Shown: positions 17,457 through 26,388 of the stretch, in pieces
How positions within the stretch are numbered: position 1 is the stretch's first letter
How the letters are laid out: every line of letters begins with the position of its first letter
Source of the DNA: Hoeflea_A sp965216535
GTDB lineage: Bacteria; Pseudomonadota; Alphaproteobacteria; Rhizobiales; Rhizobiaceae
Assembly: GCA_965216535.1 (NCBI GenBank)
Contig: OZ244175.1
Location: forward strand, 7,688,001 to 7,752,000
Length of the DNA: 64,000 bases
Direction of reading: 5' to 3'
Program-made: the position numbers and the translations under genes
The notes under the pieces: model-generated
Databases searched by the model: none
The model's input: the letters and a program-made list of their open reading frames with translations, nothing else
Told to the model about the DNA's origin: nothing

Positions 17457-18392
17457 GTGAAATCTGAGATCGTCACCATCGATGGAAAAGTTCTCCACCT
17501 CGGTTTGGCAAAAGGTCAGTTGGCTCCCAATATCTTCCTGGTTGGAGACCCGGCGAGGGCATTCAAGGTCGCAAAGCGGTTCGATCACGTCGACTGCGAG
17601 GTCCGCAACCGCGAATATGTGACTTTGACAGGGTCGTACCAGGGCATGCCTGTCTCTGTAATCGGCACCGGTATTGGAGTCGACAACGTCGAAATTGCGC
17701 TCGTCGAAGCTTACGCGGTCGCTGCATTCGATTTCGAATCCCAGACTGTTCAAGATACCGACTGTCACCTCAACTTCATTCGAATCGGCACGTCAGCGGG
17801 CGTCCAAAACGCTGTCGAGCCGGGCACATTGGCGATTGCAACTTACGCTTTGGGTCTGGACAACGCCGGTCTGTATTATGACCATCCTGCCGCTGATGCG
17901 ACGGTTACAGAGATCGAACGTCAGGCTTTCGACATTTTGACTGCGGCAACCGCGAGCAATGCCAGGTTTCACCGCTGCATTGTTCCATATGCCTCCAGAG
18001 CGACGCCTGAAATCAGTCAATTGATGATTGACAGTGCCGTTGCGCTCAATCTTCCGTACGTCGCGGGAATTACTGCGGCGACACCCGGGTTTTATGGCCC
18101 CTCCAGTCGGTTGATCCAAGGCCTGTCCAACACGGTCTCATCAGTCAAAACAAAGTTGGCAGAGTTGCAGGCGGGAGATCAGAAAGTCGTCAATCTGGAG
18201 ATGGAATCCAGCCTGCTTTTTCACATTGCAGGACATTTGGGTTTTTCTGCCGGGACGGTTTGCCCGATTATCAGCAAACCGACCGAGGCGGCAACGATAT
18301 TTGACTATGGACCCAGTGTCGAAGGCGCGATTTCAGTTGCGCTGCGCACCATGGGCCTTCTTCATGAAATGGGCAGCGGCCGTGAGCGTTGA
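17457..18392 (+). CDS. Nucleoside phosphorylase (uridine phosphorylase-like)
   Basis: This 311-residue protein has the PNP/UDP phosphorylase family fold. The phosphate site GDPARA is at about residue 30, the FIRIGTSAGVQ block near 105, and the ribose-binding NLEMESSLLFHIAG near 245. The family cleaves nucleosides with phosphate to the free base and ribose-1-phosphate. The base specificity cannot be fixed from sequence. The start is a GTG at 17457. Its codon use is less GC-rich than its neighbours and it has no metabolic partner nearby, so it may have been acquired separately. Confidence 0.85.
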   Translation: MKSEIVTIDGKVLHLGLAKGQLAPNIFLVGDPARAFKVAKRFDHVDCEVRNREYVTLTGSYQGMPVSVIGTGIGVDNVEIALVEAYAVAAFDFESQTVQDTDCHLNFIRIGTSAGVQNAVEPGTLAIATYALGLDNAGLYYDHPAADATVTEIERQAFDILTAATASNARFHRCIVPYASRATPEISQLMIDSAVALNLPYVAGITAATPGFYGPSSRLIQGLSNTVSSVKTKLAELQAGDQKVVNLEMESSLLFHIAGHLGFSAGTVCPIISKPTEAATIFDYGPSVEGAISVALRTMGLLHEMGSGRER

Positions 18393-18415
18393 GAAGCACT
18401 GGATGCTGAAGAGGC

Positions 18416-18790
18416 TCAGTGCCGTTTTCTGCAGAGATTTCGCTCCGGCACCCAACCCCTTTGTCCAATTCCATTGGAGCACAAAACCCAACCGTGCTGG
18501 ACCTTTTCGCCTCTCAATGCCTCCCCTGTCTGGCACGTCAGTTCCATCGCGGAGTAGTCCTCAGTCGCCACCTTCGGAACGGTGTTTGAGACGAAACTAT
18601 CTGGGATCCAGCCTTCTTTTCCTTTCCGGTTTTTCGCCCAGAGCCAAGTGTGGCCATCCCAAACATCTGTTCGCCCATCCAGTTCTATCGGCTCACCTTT
18701 TGCGACTTCAATCGGGTCTGGATAGGTTGCTGTCCAGCTCTCACTGACCGAACACTCAAAACTCTCATCGGGGCTGTCGTCCGACGGCAT
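18416..18790 (-). CDS. SH3-like domain protein
   Basis: This protein of about 124 residues carries two short SH3-like modules: PIELDGRTDVWDGHTWLWAKNRKGKEG followed by WIPDSFV, and GEALRGEKVQHGWVLCSNGIGQRG followed by WVPERNL. The paired GW(I/V)P motifs are typical of small bacterial variant SH3 proteins. There is no signal peptide. The ATG at 18790 is preferred for an upstream CAGGG; a GTG at 18805 is possible. It is convergent with the nucleoside phosphorylase gene (23-base gap). Function is unknown. Confidence 0.75.
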   Translation of the reverse strand: MPSDDSPDESFECSVSESWTATYPDPIEVAKGEPIELDGRTDVWDGHTWLWAKNRKGKEGWIPDSFVSNTVPKVATEDYSAMELTCQTGEALRGEKVQHGWVLCSNGIGQRGWVPERNLCRKRH

Positions 18791-18897
18791 TTGAAACCCT
18801 GACACTTCGTGGTCACGAACCGGCGTTTAGCGCCGGACAGACGTGTAGCACTTTGACTCGCTTCGCTCTGCGGCGATACTACGCCCGGGAGAGTGCC

Positions 18898-20337
18898 ATG
18901 CCAAAGAACCCGGAACCAGAGGGGTCGGCTGGGGAGGCCGGCAAACCAGCCAACGCAGATGTCGAGACCGCGCGGTTGAAGCGAGAGCTGAAAGAAGCAC
19001 TCGATCGGCAGGCTGCAACAGCCGACATTCTCCAGGTCATCAGCAATTCACCCACCAGCGTTCAGCCCGTCTTCGATACCATCGTGCAGGCCGGCCTGAC
19101 GCTGTTTCCCGAAGCTACCGTGAGCATCGCCCTGCAGGCTGGTGACCAGGTCGAAGTGGCGGCAATCGCCGGTCCCAATCCAGAGGGTGTCGAGGCGTGG
19201 CGCCGACGCTTTCCGGCGCCGCTGCACCCGAAGACATTGCACGGCTACGTTATTTTGAAAGGCGAGGTTGTTGATGTTCCCGACGTCGCCGATGTCCTTG
19301 ATCAATTCAGCGCCGGCGCTCAGAATTTTCTCGCATCCGGATACCGGGCGGTGACGATGATGCCGATTGCTCATGGTGACACGACGGTGGGTGTTCTGGC
19401 TGTCCTGCGACTGGCCACCGGGCGGTTGGACAGCGAGCAATACGGCGTGCTGCAGACCTTTGCCGCCCAGGCCAATATCGCCATCGAGACAACCCGGCTG
19501 GTCAACGAATTGCGCCAGACCAACGATGTTCTGGCGAATGTGTCCAGACAGTTGGCGCGATACATGCCGCCGCAGCTCTACCAATCGATCATTGCGGGCG
19601 AACAACGCGCGGCGATCGAGGCCCAGCGCAAGAAACTGACCATATTCTTTTCCGACATCGCCGGCTTCACCGGGATCACCGATCAGTTGGAAGCCGAGGA
19701 GCTGACGGCACTCCTGAACGAGTATCTCAGCGAGATGGCGAAGATCGCCCAGGCCTATGGCGCCTATTTCGACAAGTTCATCGGCGATGCCATGATGTTC
19801 TATTTCGGCGATCCGGAAAGCCGCGGAACCCGGCAGGACGCCTCGGACTGTGTGCGCATGGCCATTGCCATGCAACGCCGGCTGGCGGAGCTGCAGGCCG
19901 GCTGGCGCGAACAGGGGCTTATCGATCGTCCCTTCGAAGCGCGCATCGGCATCAACACCGGTTACTGCACGGTGGGCAATTTCGGGTCCGAGGACCGCAT
20001 GGACTACACGATCATCGGCAGCGAGGTGAACCTGGCAGCACGACTGGAGGAAAACGCCGATCCGGGCGGCATCCTGCTGGCAGCCGAAACCTATTCCCTG
20101 GTCAGGGACTGGGTCGCCGTCGAAGAGAGGGCGGCCATCGAAGTGAAAGGCTTTGCCAAACCCGTCCGAACGTATGCCGTCACCAGCATCGCCGATGATC
20201 AGGCCAATCGTGATGACCTGATCCACCGGGAGGATACGGGGTTTTCACTGACCATCGACAAAAGCCGACTGAGCGACGAAGCACGAGCCGACCTCGTCAA
20301 GGAGCTCAAATCCGTCTTGTCGAGGCTGGAAGAATGA
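18898..20337 (+). CDS. GAF domain adenylate cyclase (class IIIb type)
   Basis: This 479-residue soluble protein has a helical N-terminus (about 20-45), a GAF sensor domain (about 45-200), a short linker helix and a class III cyclase domain (about 235-430). The catalytic set is complete: metal aspartates in FFSDIAGFT and FIGDAMMFYFG, adenine-selecting Lys in FDKFIGD, Thr in DYTIIG, and the Asn/Arg pair in SEVNLAARLE. A Lys-Thr pair indicates a bacterial class IIIb adenylate cyclase that makes cAMP. The last 40 residues are an acidic helical tail. GGGAGA precedes the ATG at 18898. It is convergent with the next cyclase gene. Confidence 0.9.
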   Translation: MPKNPEPEGSAGEAGKPANADVETARLKRELKEALDRQAATADILQVISNSPTSVQPVFDTIVQAGLTLFPEATVSIALQAGDQVEVAAIAGPNPEGVEAWRRRFPAPLHPKTLHGYVILKGEVVDVPDVADVLDQFSAGAQNFLASGYRAVTMMPIAHGDTTVGVLAVLRLATGRLDSEQYGVLQTFAAQANIAIETTRLVNELRQTNDVLANVSRQLARYMPPQLYQSIIAGEQRAAIEAQRKKLTIFFSDIAGFTGITDQLEAEELTALLNEYLSEMAKIAQAYGAYFDKFIGDAMMFYFGDPESRGTRQDASDCVRMAIAMQRRLAELQAGWREQGLIDRPFEARIGINTGYCTVGNFGSEDRMDYTIIGSEVNLAARLEENADPGGILLAAETYSLVRDWVAVEERAAIEVKGFAKPVRTYAVTSIADDQANRDDLIHREDTGFSLTIDKSRLSDEARADLVKELKSVLSRLEE

Positions 20338-20360
20338 CGCAAGCCGAAACGATGAAATCC

Positions 20361-21581
20361 TTATGGCCGTTCGCCGATCAGAAATGCGGTCGCCATCGGG
20401 CCCTTCCCCTTGATGTCGATCGTGCCACGAGGCTCCAGTTCGAACCCGTTTCCCAACAGCTCTGCCGTGTCGGCGCTCACTTGTATGCGCCCGGCTTCAC
20501 TGTGGCTTTCCATTCGTGCGGCGATGTTTACCGTATCGCCCCATAGATCGTAGGCGAATTTCTTCTGGCCGATCACTCCGGCCACGACCGGGCCGGAATG
20601 GATGCCAATGCGGATCTTCAGTTCCTTGCCCATGTCCTGAGCTTCCCCCTCGGCGGCGTCGATCATGCGCAGGGCCAGGCGGGCGATTGCCTGAGCGTGG
20701 TCAGGCCTTGCGGCCGGAAGGCCCGCAACCACCATGTAGGCGTCGCCGATCGTCTTGATCTTTTCCAGACCGATGTCGTCGACCAGAGCATCGAACCGGC
20801 TGAAAATCCGGTTGAGCAGGGTCACCAGCGCCTCCGGCGTGGACCGGCCAGCAATTTCCGTGAACCCGACGATGTCGGCAAACAGGATCGTCACCTGCTT
20901 ATGGCTGTCGGCGATGACCTTGGGATTCTGCTTCAGACGCTCGGCTACCACGGGCGGCATGATGTTGTGCAGGAGCGCTTCCGACTTCTGGTATTCCGCC
21001 TCCAGAGCCGCTTCCGCCACGTCGACCATGTGGCGATAGGTGAGCGCCACCATCAGCAACAATCCTGCGGTGGATGTTGCGTTGAAGATAGCGAATATCA
21101 GTTCCCATAGGGGCGGCAGTTCGGATATGGGGGATACGCTTAATCCCACGATGATGGCGCCCACGAAAGTGACTGCATTGGCGCCCATGACACCCCACTG
21201 GACGCGCCGGCTTACCCATTCGCTCAACGTACAGAAGATGATGCCGACCAGCGCAAACAGAAAGAAACCGGGCCTCAACCCGACCAGGAATGTGGTCAGG
21301 ACAACACCGAAGATGCTCTGGCCGTTGACCAGCAGATAGCCGAGACCGGGCCGACCTGAAAGCAGGCAGTAAAAGCAGAAGGCGATCAGCAGCACACTCG
21401 CAACGCTAAAGGCGGCAAGGACATTTTGACCGATCTGCAGAAAGATCACGGCCGAAACGGCCTGAACGATCAACCAGGCGGTATAACCGATCTTGTCGCC
21501 GGAAAACGTGCGAGCCTCGCCCGCAGTCAGGTTGGCGGGCACATGAGCGTACCAGGCGACAAGCCGGTTCAGCGCATTCAT
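20361..21581 (-). CDS. Membrane-bound adenylate cyclase (class IIIa type)
   Basis: This 406-residue protein has about six membrane segments (residues 30-180), a linker helix ending in LLHNIMPPVVAERLK and a C-terminal class III cyclase domain (about 210-400). The LLHNIMP linker and the Lys-Asp pair (KIKTIGDAYMV and FAYDLWGDTVNIAARM) are those of class IIIa, the group closest to mammalian adenylate cyclases. All catalytic residues are present. The ATG at 21581 with GGGGGA upstream is chosen; a TTG at 21638 would add 19 residues. It produces cAMP at the inner membrane; the signal is unknown. Confidence 0.9.
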   Translation of the reverse strand: MNALNRLVAWYAHVPANLTAGEARTFSGDKIGYTAWLIVQAVSAVIFLQIGQNVLAAFSVASVLLIAFCFYCLLSGRPGLGYLLVNGQSIFGVVLTTFLVGLRPGFFLFALVGIIFCTLSEWVSRRVQWGVMGANAVTFVGAIIVGLSVSPISELPPLWELIFAIFNATSTAGLLLMVALTYRHMVDVAEAALEAEYQKSEALLHNIMPPVVAERLKQNPKVIADSHKQVTILFADIVGFTEIAGRSTPEALVTLLNRIFSRFDALVDDIGLEKIKTIGDAYMVVAGLPAARPDHAQAIARLALRMIDAAEGEAQDMGKELKIRIGIHSGPVVAGVIGQKKFAYDLWGDTVNIAARMESHSEAGRIQVSADTAELLGNGFELEPRGTIDIKGKGPMATAFLIGERP

Positions 21582-21698
21582 TTGTCCCCCAACAGCAAGA
21601 CTTCGTGCGGGATCAATCTCGCATTGGCTGCAAGCCAAGGCAACGATTGCGAGATTGCAGAAGCTGTCGCCCAGATCTCAGCGGTGACCCATGGCCAG

Positions 21699-22499
21699 CT
21701 ACAACGCCTCCACGTTGCCGTCGACGCCAAGAGACTGGCCGGAAACGTTGACGCCTGCGTCGGAAAGCAGGAACGCCACCATCGCTGCAACGTCGTAGGG
21801 ACTTGTCATGCGTCTCAGCGAGATGTTCTGAAGATATCGATCGGTCATCTCCGCCACCGACACACCGACTTGTGACGCCCGATCCGATATGACCTTGTCG
21901 ATGCGCGGGCCCTCCACGATCCCTGGAAGGATCGCGTTGACGCGAATGCCATAGGGACCCAACTCCTTGGCCAGGCTTTGGGCAAAACCGATGACGCCAA
22001 ACTTGGTTGCGGAGTAGGGTGTGCGGAAAGCATAGCCATGGCGTCCGGCTGCAGACGACATGGCCACGATCGATCCGCCGCCCGCCTGTTTCAGCATCGG
22101 AACGGCACGGCGGGCGACAAGAAACTGGCCCGTCAGGCCGACATCCAGACAGGCGCGCCAGTCAACCGGATCGATCTCCTCCACGCCGCCGGTCGGCCCG
22201 GCGATCCCTGCATTGTTGATCAGCGCATCGAGCCCACCAAATTTCTCGCCAACCGAGGCGAAGAACCGGTCAACATCTTCCTCGACGCAAACGTCAGCCT
22301 TCTCGACAATCTCGAACCGGTCGGACACTGCTTCGATCGCACTGTCGGAAACATCGCATACCGCGATGCGAGCTCCCAGCTGCTCCAGGGTTTCCGCGAT
22401 TGCCAGGCCGATCCCACCAGCACCAGCGGTTACGACTACCCGCTGGCCTTCGAGTCCGACCAACAACTCGCTCGCCGTCGACGGGGCCTTTGCTGTCAT
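21699..22499 (-). CDS. Short-chain dehydrogenase/reductase
   Basis: This 266-residue SDR has the cofactor motif TAGAGGIG near residue 25, the NNAG motif near 95, and the catalytic Ser, Tyr and Lys in IVAMSSAAGRHGYAFRTPYSATK (about 145-170). The DVSD sequence after the second strand suggests NAD(H) preference. The protein is a soluble oxidoreductase of unknown substrate. It sits among adenylate cyclase genes but shares no visible operon with them (117 bases downstream of its neighbour's start). Confidence 0.88.
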   Translation of the reverse strand: MTAKAPSTASELLVGLEGQRVVVTAGAGGIGLAIAETLEQLGARIAVCDVSDSAIEAVSDRFEIVEKADVCVEEDVDRFFASVGEKFGGLDALINNAGIAGPTGGVEEIDPVDWRACLDVGLTGQFLVARRAVPMLKQAGGGSIVAMSSAAGRHGYAFRTPYSATKFGVIGFAQSLAKELGPYGIRVNAILPGIVEGPRIDKVISDRASQVGVSVAEMTDRYLQNISLRRMTSPYDVAAMVAFLLSDAGVNVSGQSLGVDGNVEAL

Positions 22500-22741
22500 T
22501 GCCTGCGCCTTTCACCTTCACGTCGATTACGCACCGGGTTCGCCCATCACGCTACACGTTGTCAAATAGCCATAGGCACATCGTAATGGAAACCCGGTCG
22601 CAGCCGGGCAAGCAAGCGTTGGCGTCCCAGTCGGATCGAAGGTTCATAGACATTTTCAATCAGGGTCATTTGATTAAACGATTTCAAATCGTGCCGTCGG
22701 CTCCCCACATGAAGCATAACATTGTTTTGCGGAGCCGGATC

Positions 22742-23032
22742 ATGACGATAAACGAGATTGAGTTTGCAACGCGGGGCCAGGTGAATGCCCGCCGCAACTA
22801 CCTGATGGGGCTTTGGGCCGGCCGCATGCTCGGCTATTCCGACCGGGACCTGTCAGACTATGTGCACGATGTGATGAGATCGGATTTCCTGGAACCCGGG
22901 CCTCAGGATGTTGTGCGCAAGCTGCGTCGAGACTTGTCGGGCATCGGCATGGAGATGACCGAGGCCGAGATTCTGCGCCAGCTGCAGATGACTGAACGAA
23001 GTGTTCGCGCCGAACTGCATGCCACCGACTGA
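22742..23032 (+). CDS. DUF1476 family protein (F-ATPase zeta-type) with short N-terminus
   Basis: This 96-residue helical protein has the DUF1476 core ARRNYLMGLWAGRMLGYS, DYVHDVMRSDFLEPGPQDVVRKLRRDL. DUF1476 includes the alphaproteobacterial F1-ATPase inhibitor zeta. Compared with the family as I know it, this copy lacks about ten N-terminal residues and the conserved FDKREEGFEKKFA-like segment that carries the inhibitory function, so it may be a paralogue with another role. GGAG seven bases before the ATG supports the start. It lies alone between an SDR gene and a cyclase gene. Confidence 0.85.
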   Translation: MTINEIEFATRGQVNARRNYLMGLWAGRMLGYSDRDLSDYVHDVMRSDFLEPGPQDVVRKLRRDLSGIGMEMTEAEILRQLQMTERSVRAELHATD

Positions 23033-23059
23033 GCCTGCGGTCATCCACCGAGCCTGACC

Positions 23060-24448
23060 TCACGGCTGACGCGCGTCCAGCTTCCAGATCACGATGGGTT
23101 CCTGACGGCCTTTGACCGTTATGGTCTGGTCCTGTGCCATCGCCGATAGCAGTTCGGAGGCACCTCCTGCTTCTTCTCTCACACGGTTGACCAGATCGGC
23201 GCTTGCCACAAGCGGGCTGCCGACCTGTCGCGTGAGCCTCTCCAGGCGGCTGGCCACATTGACTGTATCGCCTACGACCGCGTACTCGAGATGATGTTCG
23301 TCGCCAATATTACCGGTCACCACTTCGCCGAAATGCAGACCGATACCGATCCGGACGGGCGCCTCGCCGCTGGACTGTCTCTCCTGATTCCATTTTTCGA
23401 TCCCATCGATCATGGCGTAGGCGCAGCGAAGCGCATTGCTGGCATCATTGGGACCGGTTTCCGGCGTGCCGAAATTCGCCATGAGGGCATCACCGATGTA
23501 TTTGTCGATGGTTCCTCCATGTTCGAAAACAGTCCCGGCCATGCGTTTGTGAAACTCGCGCAATAGTTCGATGACACCCTGGGCACCGATCCGTTCTGCG
23601 GTCTTTGTGAAATCGACCATGTCGATGAACAGGATCGCAATCTTGCGCGTGTCGACTTCTTCCAGGGTGCTGTCCCCCGAGGCAAGCCGATCGACCATGT
23701 TCGGGGAGAAGTAACGCGACAGGTTGGTGCGCGCCGCCTCGCTGGCGATCTGACGCCGCAGGAGCCTTCGGGATCGCCAGACGGCGACGGCGACAATGGC
23801 GCTCAACAGACCCAGAAACAGGATGCGATTGTACCAATGGGTCAGGGAGACGAACTGCCTCGATGAGGTGATTGCCACCCGTTCTTCATCGCTAAACCGA
23901 CTGGAATCCAGAAGTTGGGCCAGGGTGTAGGACATCGACTCAGGCAGCGAGATGACCCACAGCATGCCAAGGCTCCACGCCACACAGGCAACGAAACCGA
24001 TCCACAGCACCAGGTAGGGCGAATAGCTGATCGCCATGCCGACCACGAACAGGCAGAGATAGAGAAAGCTGGGCAGCTGGAGGTTGAACTGCGGTGTCAG
24101 TGTCGACGGAAACATCGAGCCCGGAACCATCAGGATGTAGGTCAGCAGCAGGACATCGATCGTAAAGAACACGGCCATGATGTTCAGCCCCGACAGACCG
24201 AAGCGCCTGAGCAGGAGCGGCAGGACTCCGAGGACGGCGAACAGCGCCAGAATGCCTGCGTAGACCACCGCATATTCGGCGCGCGTCCCGACAATCGCCC
24301 AAATCAACAGAATGCCCAGAACGATGAACCGTGCGAACAGCACCAGCACGAGGCCAGACTGTTCCTCGCTGCTCAGCGCTTCTTCCAATCGCTCCTGAGA
24401 TCTGGATCGGGGCTTCTGCTTACGCCTCGATCCAAATGAAATGGCCAT
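23060..24448 (-). CDS. Membrane-bound adenylate/guanylate cyclase (class III)
   Basis: This 462-residue protein has a basic N-terminus, six to seven membrane segments (about 33-235) with a periplasmic loop near 165-205, and a C-terminal cyclase domain (about 260-455). The metal aspartates (LFIDMVDFT, YIGDALM) and the Asn/Arg pair (DTVNVASRLE) are present. The substrate-selecting Lys is in IDKYIGD, but the partner position, usually Asp or Thr, is Ala (LEYAVVGD). It is therefore probably active, with adenylate cyclase more likely than guanylate. It differs in subclass from both neighbouring cyclases. Confidence 0.88.
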   Translation of the reverse strand: MAISFGSRRKQKPRSRSQERLEEALSSEEQSGLVLVLFARFIVLGILLIWAIVGTRAEYAVVYAGILALFAVLGVLPLLLRRFGLSGLNIMAVFFTIDVLLLTYILMVPGSMFPSTLTPQFNLQLPSFLYLCLFVVGMAISYSPYLVLWIGFVACVAWSLGMLWVISLPESMSYTLAQLLDSSRFSDEERVAITSSRQFVSLTHWYNRILFLGLLSAIVAVAVWRSRRLLRRQIASEAARTNLSRYFSPNMVDRLASGDSTLEEVDTRKIAILFIDMVDFTKTAERIGAQGVIELLREFHKRMAGTVFEHGGTIDKYIGDALMANFGTPETGPNDASNALRCAYAMIDGIEKWNQERQSSGEAPVRIGIGLHFGEVVTGNIGDEHHLEYAVVGDTVNVASRLERLTRQVGSPLVASADLVNRVREEAGGASELLSAMAQDQTITVKGRQEPIVIWKLDARQP

Positions 24449-24639
24449 GAAACCCCCGCCGGATGCCCTGGTCGAACCATAGGAGACGGAGTTGCCGTGT
24501 GTCCACTCAGAGACCCTGTTCGCAAAGGAGCGGTCAGGGCCTCCCCCAAACCGCCGGCAGCTTACCCGCGACTACACGTGGCGTGTTGGTTTACAGACAA
24601 ATCAAGCACTTCAGATTTACCGCGTCTGCACCGTCACCA

Positions 24640-26238
24640 TCAGACGACATTCAAAAAGGCTCGCACTTCGCGGACAAAACCCGGCCAGGCAGCCTCGTGT
24701 TCGAGCAATATGTGATTTTCACTGTCCAGAGCGACAAAACGCGCATCGGGGATGCTTTCGGCCAACGCCTGCCCTTCCCGGAAAGGTGCAACGGCGTCGT
24801 TGAGCGCGTGCAGCACCAATGTCGGGGCCTGAACAAGCGGCAAAAGTTCGGAGACGTCCATCAGGCTCATCGCAAAACGCAGGCGACTGGCATTTTCCGG
24901 AGTCGCACTCACCCGCATCAGTTCGGTGTACCAGTCCAATTGTTCCTTGGTTCCTCCGGGAATCAGTTTGGACGTGTACATTGCCCGAAGACCGGAGCGA
25001 TCCTTGCCCCAATCCAGCCGGATCAGGGTGTCGACCGCGTCGGACATTTCACGGCTATCACCATCTCTCTTGGCGGCACCGCGGATGAAACCGCCGCAAA
25101 GAACCAGTTTGCTGACCCGCTCCGGATGACGCGCCGCGTAGGCAATCGAAATCGCGCATCCCTGCGAGATGCCAAGCAGGGGAAACCGATCCAGTTCAAG
25201 CCTGTCCGCGACTGCCTCCAGATCACTCACGAAGGCGTCGAAGGAGATATCGTCGATGTCCCGATCGGAAAGACCATTGCCCCGCTGATCAAATCGAATG
25301 AAGGTGTGATCCCGTGAAAACTCGCGAAGGTAATGCCGCCAGACCGGGCTTTGCCATTCGTATTCCAGATGGGTCATCCAGTTGGGAGCTTTGATCAGCG
25401 GCGGCCCGTTGCCGACGGTCGCATAGGCAATCCTGATTCCATCAAAGGCCCGACAGAACCGGATTTGTTGGGATGTGACCGGCTGCACCGGCCGGTGATC
25501 CTCGTTTTGTGCAGACTGCCGGTGTGCCGAGACTTCCTGGTACGCACGCAGGGTCTCCGCTTCCGGCGTTACACCCAGTTCGCGTTCGAGCAATTCGCGG
25601 CACTCTTCAAACTGAGCCAGCGCCAGACCGAAGCGTCCGGTCGCGCCATAGCTCACGATCAGGGCATGATGGGCCCCCTCGTGCAGCGGATCTATTGCAA
25701 GAGCTTTGTGCGCCACGTTTATCGCGTCATCATGCCTGCTAACGCCAAGATAGTGCTTGAGCAGCTTCGCCATCGATGACAGGGCAGCGTTGTCGAGGCG
25801 TGCCCGCTCGGACGAAACCCAGGAGTCAAATCCGTCTTCACGCAGAGTGAAGCCTTGCAGGAATGCTCCCCGGTAAAGCTCGAAGGCCTTTTCAAGGTTC
25901 GCAATAGACCCGCCAGCCGTCGCAACCTCGAAGTCGCAGGCATCACACAGGATCCGCTCCGGCTCAAGGCGCAGGTCATCGCCCACAGCGACGGGACACA
26001 GGTCTACCGGCAACGATTCCCGAATGGCGAACAGGGCCTGGCGGAGACTGCCCCGGGCCTGGGCTTCGCCCGTCCTTCCCCAAAGCAGTGCACACACTTC
26101 ATCCCGGGAGCGGACCTTTCCGGCGGGCATGGCGAGATAGGCAAGCAGTGCTTTGGCCTTGTTCCGGGAAACAACAAGAGGCGTTCCATCGATCCTGGCG
26201 TCGAAGGGTCCAAGCAAACTGAGACGCAATTGCGACAT
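24640..26238 (-). CDS. SARP/BTAD regulator fused to alpha/beta hydrolase
   Basis: This 532-residue protein joins an OmpR-type winged helix (about 1-95; LRLSLLGPFDARIDG, VRSRDEVCALLW), a BTAD helical domain (about 97-245) and an alpha/beta hydrolase domain (about 262-532). The hydrolase has the nucleophile elbow GISQG, a catalytic Asp in LHALNDAVAPF and His in DSENHILLEHEAAWPGF. The SARP part should bind direct repeats on DNA, and the hydrolase may sense or cleave an ester or signal molecule. GGAG eight bases before the ATG supports the start. Repeats on an 11-bp period lie upstream at 26315-26364. Confidence 0.9.
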   Translation of the reverse strand: MSQLRLSLLGPFDARIDGTPLVVSRNKAKALLAYLAMPAGKVRSRDEVCALLWGRTGEAQARGSLRQALFAIRESLPVDLCPVAVGDDLRLEPERILCDACDFEVATAGGSIANLEKAFELYRGAFLQGFTLREDGFDSWVSSERARLDNAALSSMAKLLKHYLGVSRHDDAINVAHKALAIDPLHEGAHHALIVSYGATGRFGLALAQFEECRELLERELGVTPEAETLRAYQEVSAHRQSAQNEDHRPVQPVTSQQIRFCRAFDGIRIAYATVGNGPPLIKAPNWMTHLEYEWQSPVWRHYLREFSRDHTFIRFDQRGNGLSDRDIDDISFDAFVSDLEAVADRLELDRFPLLGISQGCAISIAYAARHPERVSKLVLCGGFIRGAAKRDGDSREMSDAVDTLIRLDWGKDRSGLRAMYTSKLIPGGTKEQLDWYTELMRVSATPENASRLRFAMSLMDVSELLPLVQAPTLVLHALNDAVAPFREGQALAESIPDARFVALDSENHILLEHEAAWPGFVREVRAFLNVV

Positions 26239-26314
26239 TGGGATCGCTCCAGCAGCACACGACGCCCATCCTAGGCGCGCCGGGACCAGCATCGCAATCG
26301 CCGTGGAGAAATTG

Positions 26315-26364
26315 TAACGCACAAATAACGGCGCATCGTGCGACCCGTAACGGCGGTGTAACGG
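26315..26364. promoter_or_regulatory. Direct TAACG repeats on an 11-bp period (putative SARP site)
   Basis: TAACG(G/C) occurs at 26315, 26326, 26348 and 26359, that is with spacings of 11, 22 and 11 bases on the same strand. SARP regulators bind direct repeats spaced by one helical turn. The array lies between the SARP-hydrolase gene and the divergent ClpP-fold gene, ending 25 bases before the latter. Confidence 0.6.
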
Positions 26365-26388
26365 GCAGCGCCTACATTCGGCGTTGTC

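Noticed and set aside
19048..20226. Long minus-strand frame opposite the GAF cyclase gene
   Set aside because: The plus strand has complete GAF and cyclase domains; the minus frame shows none.
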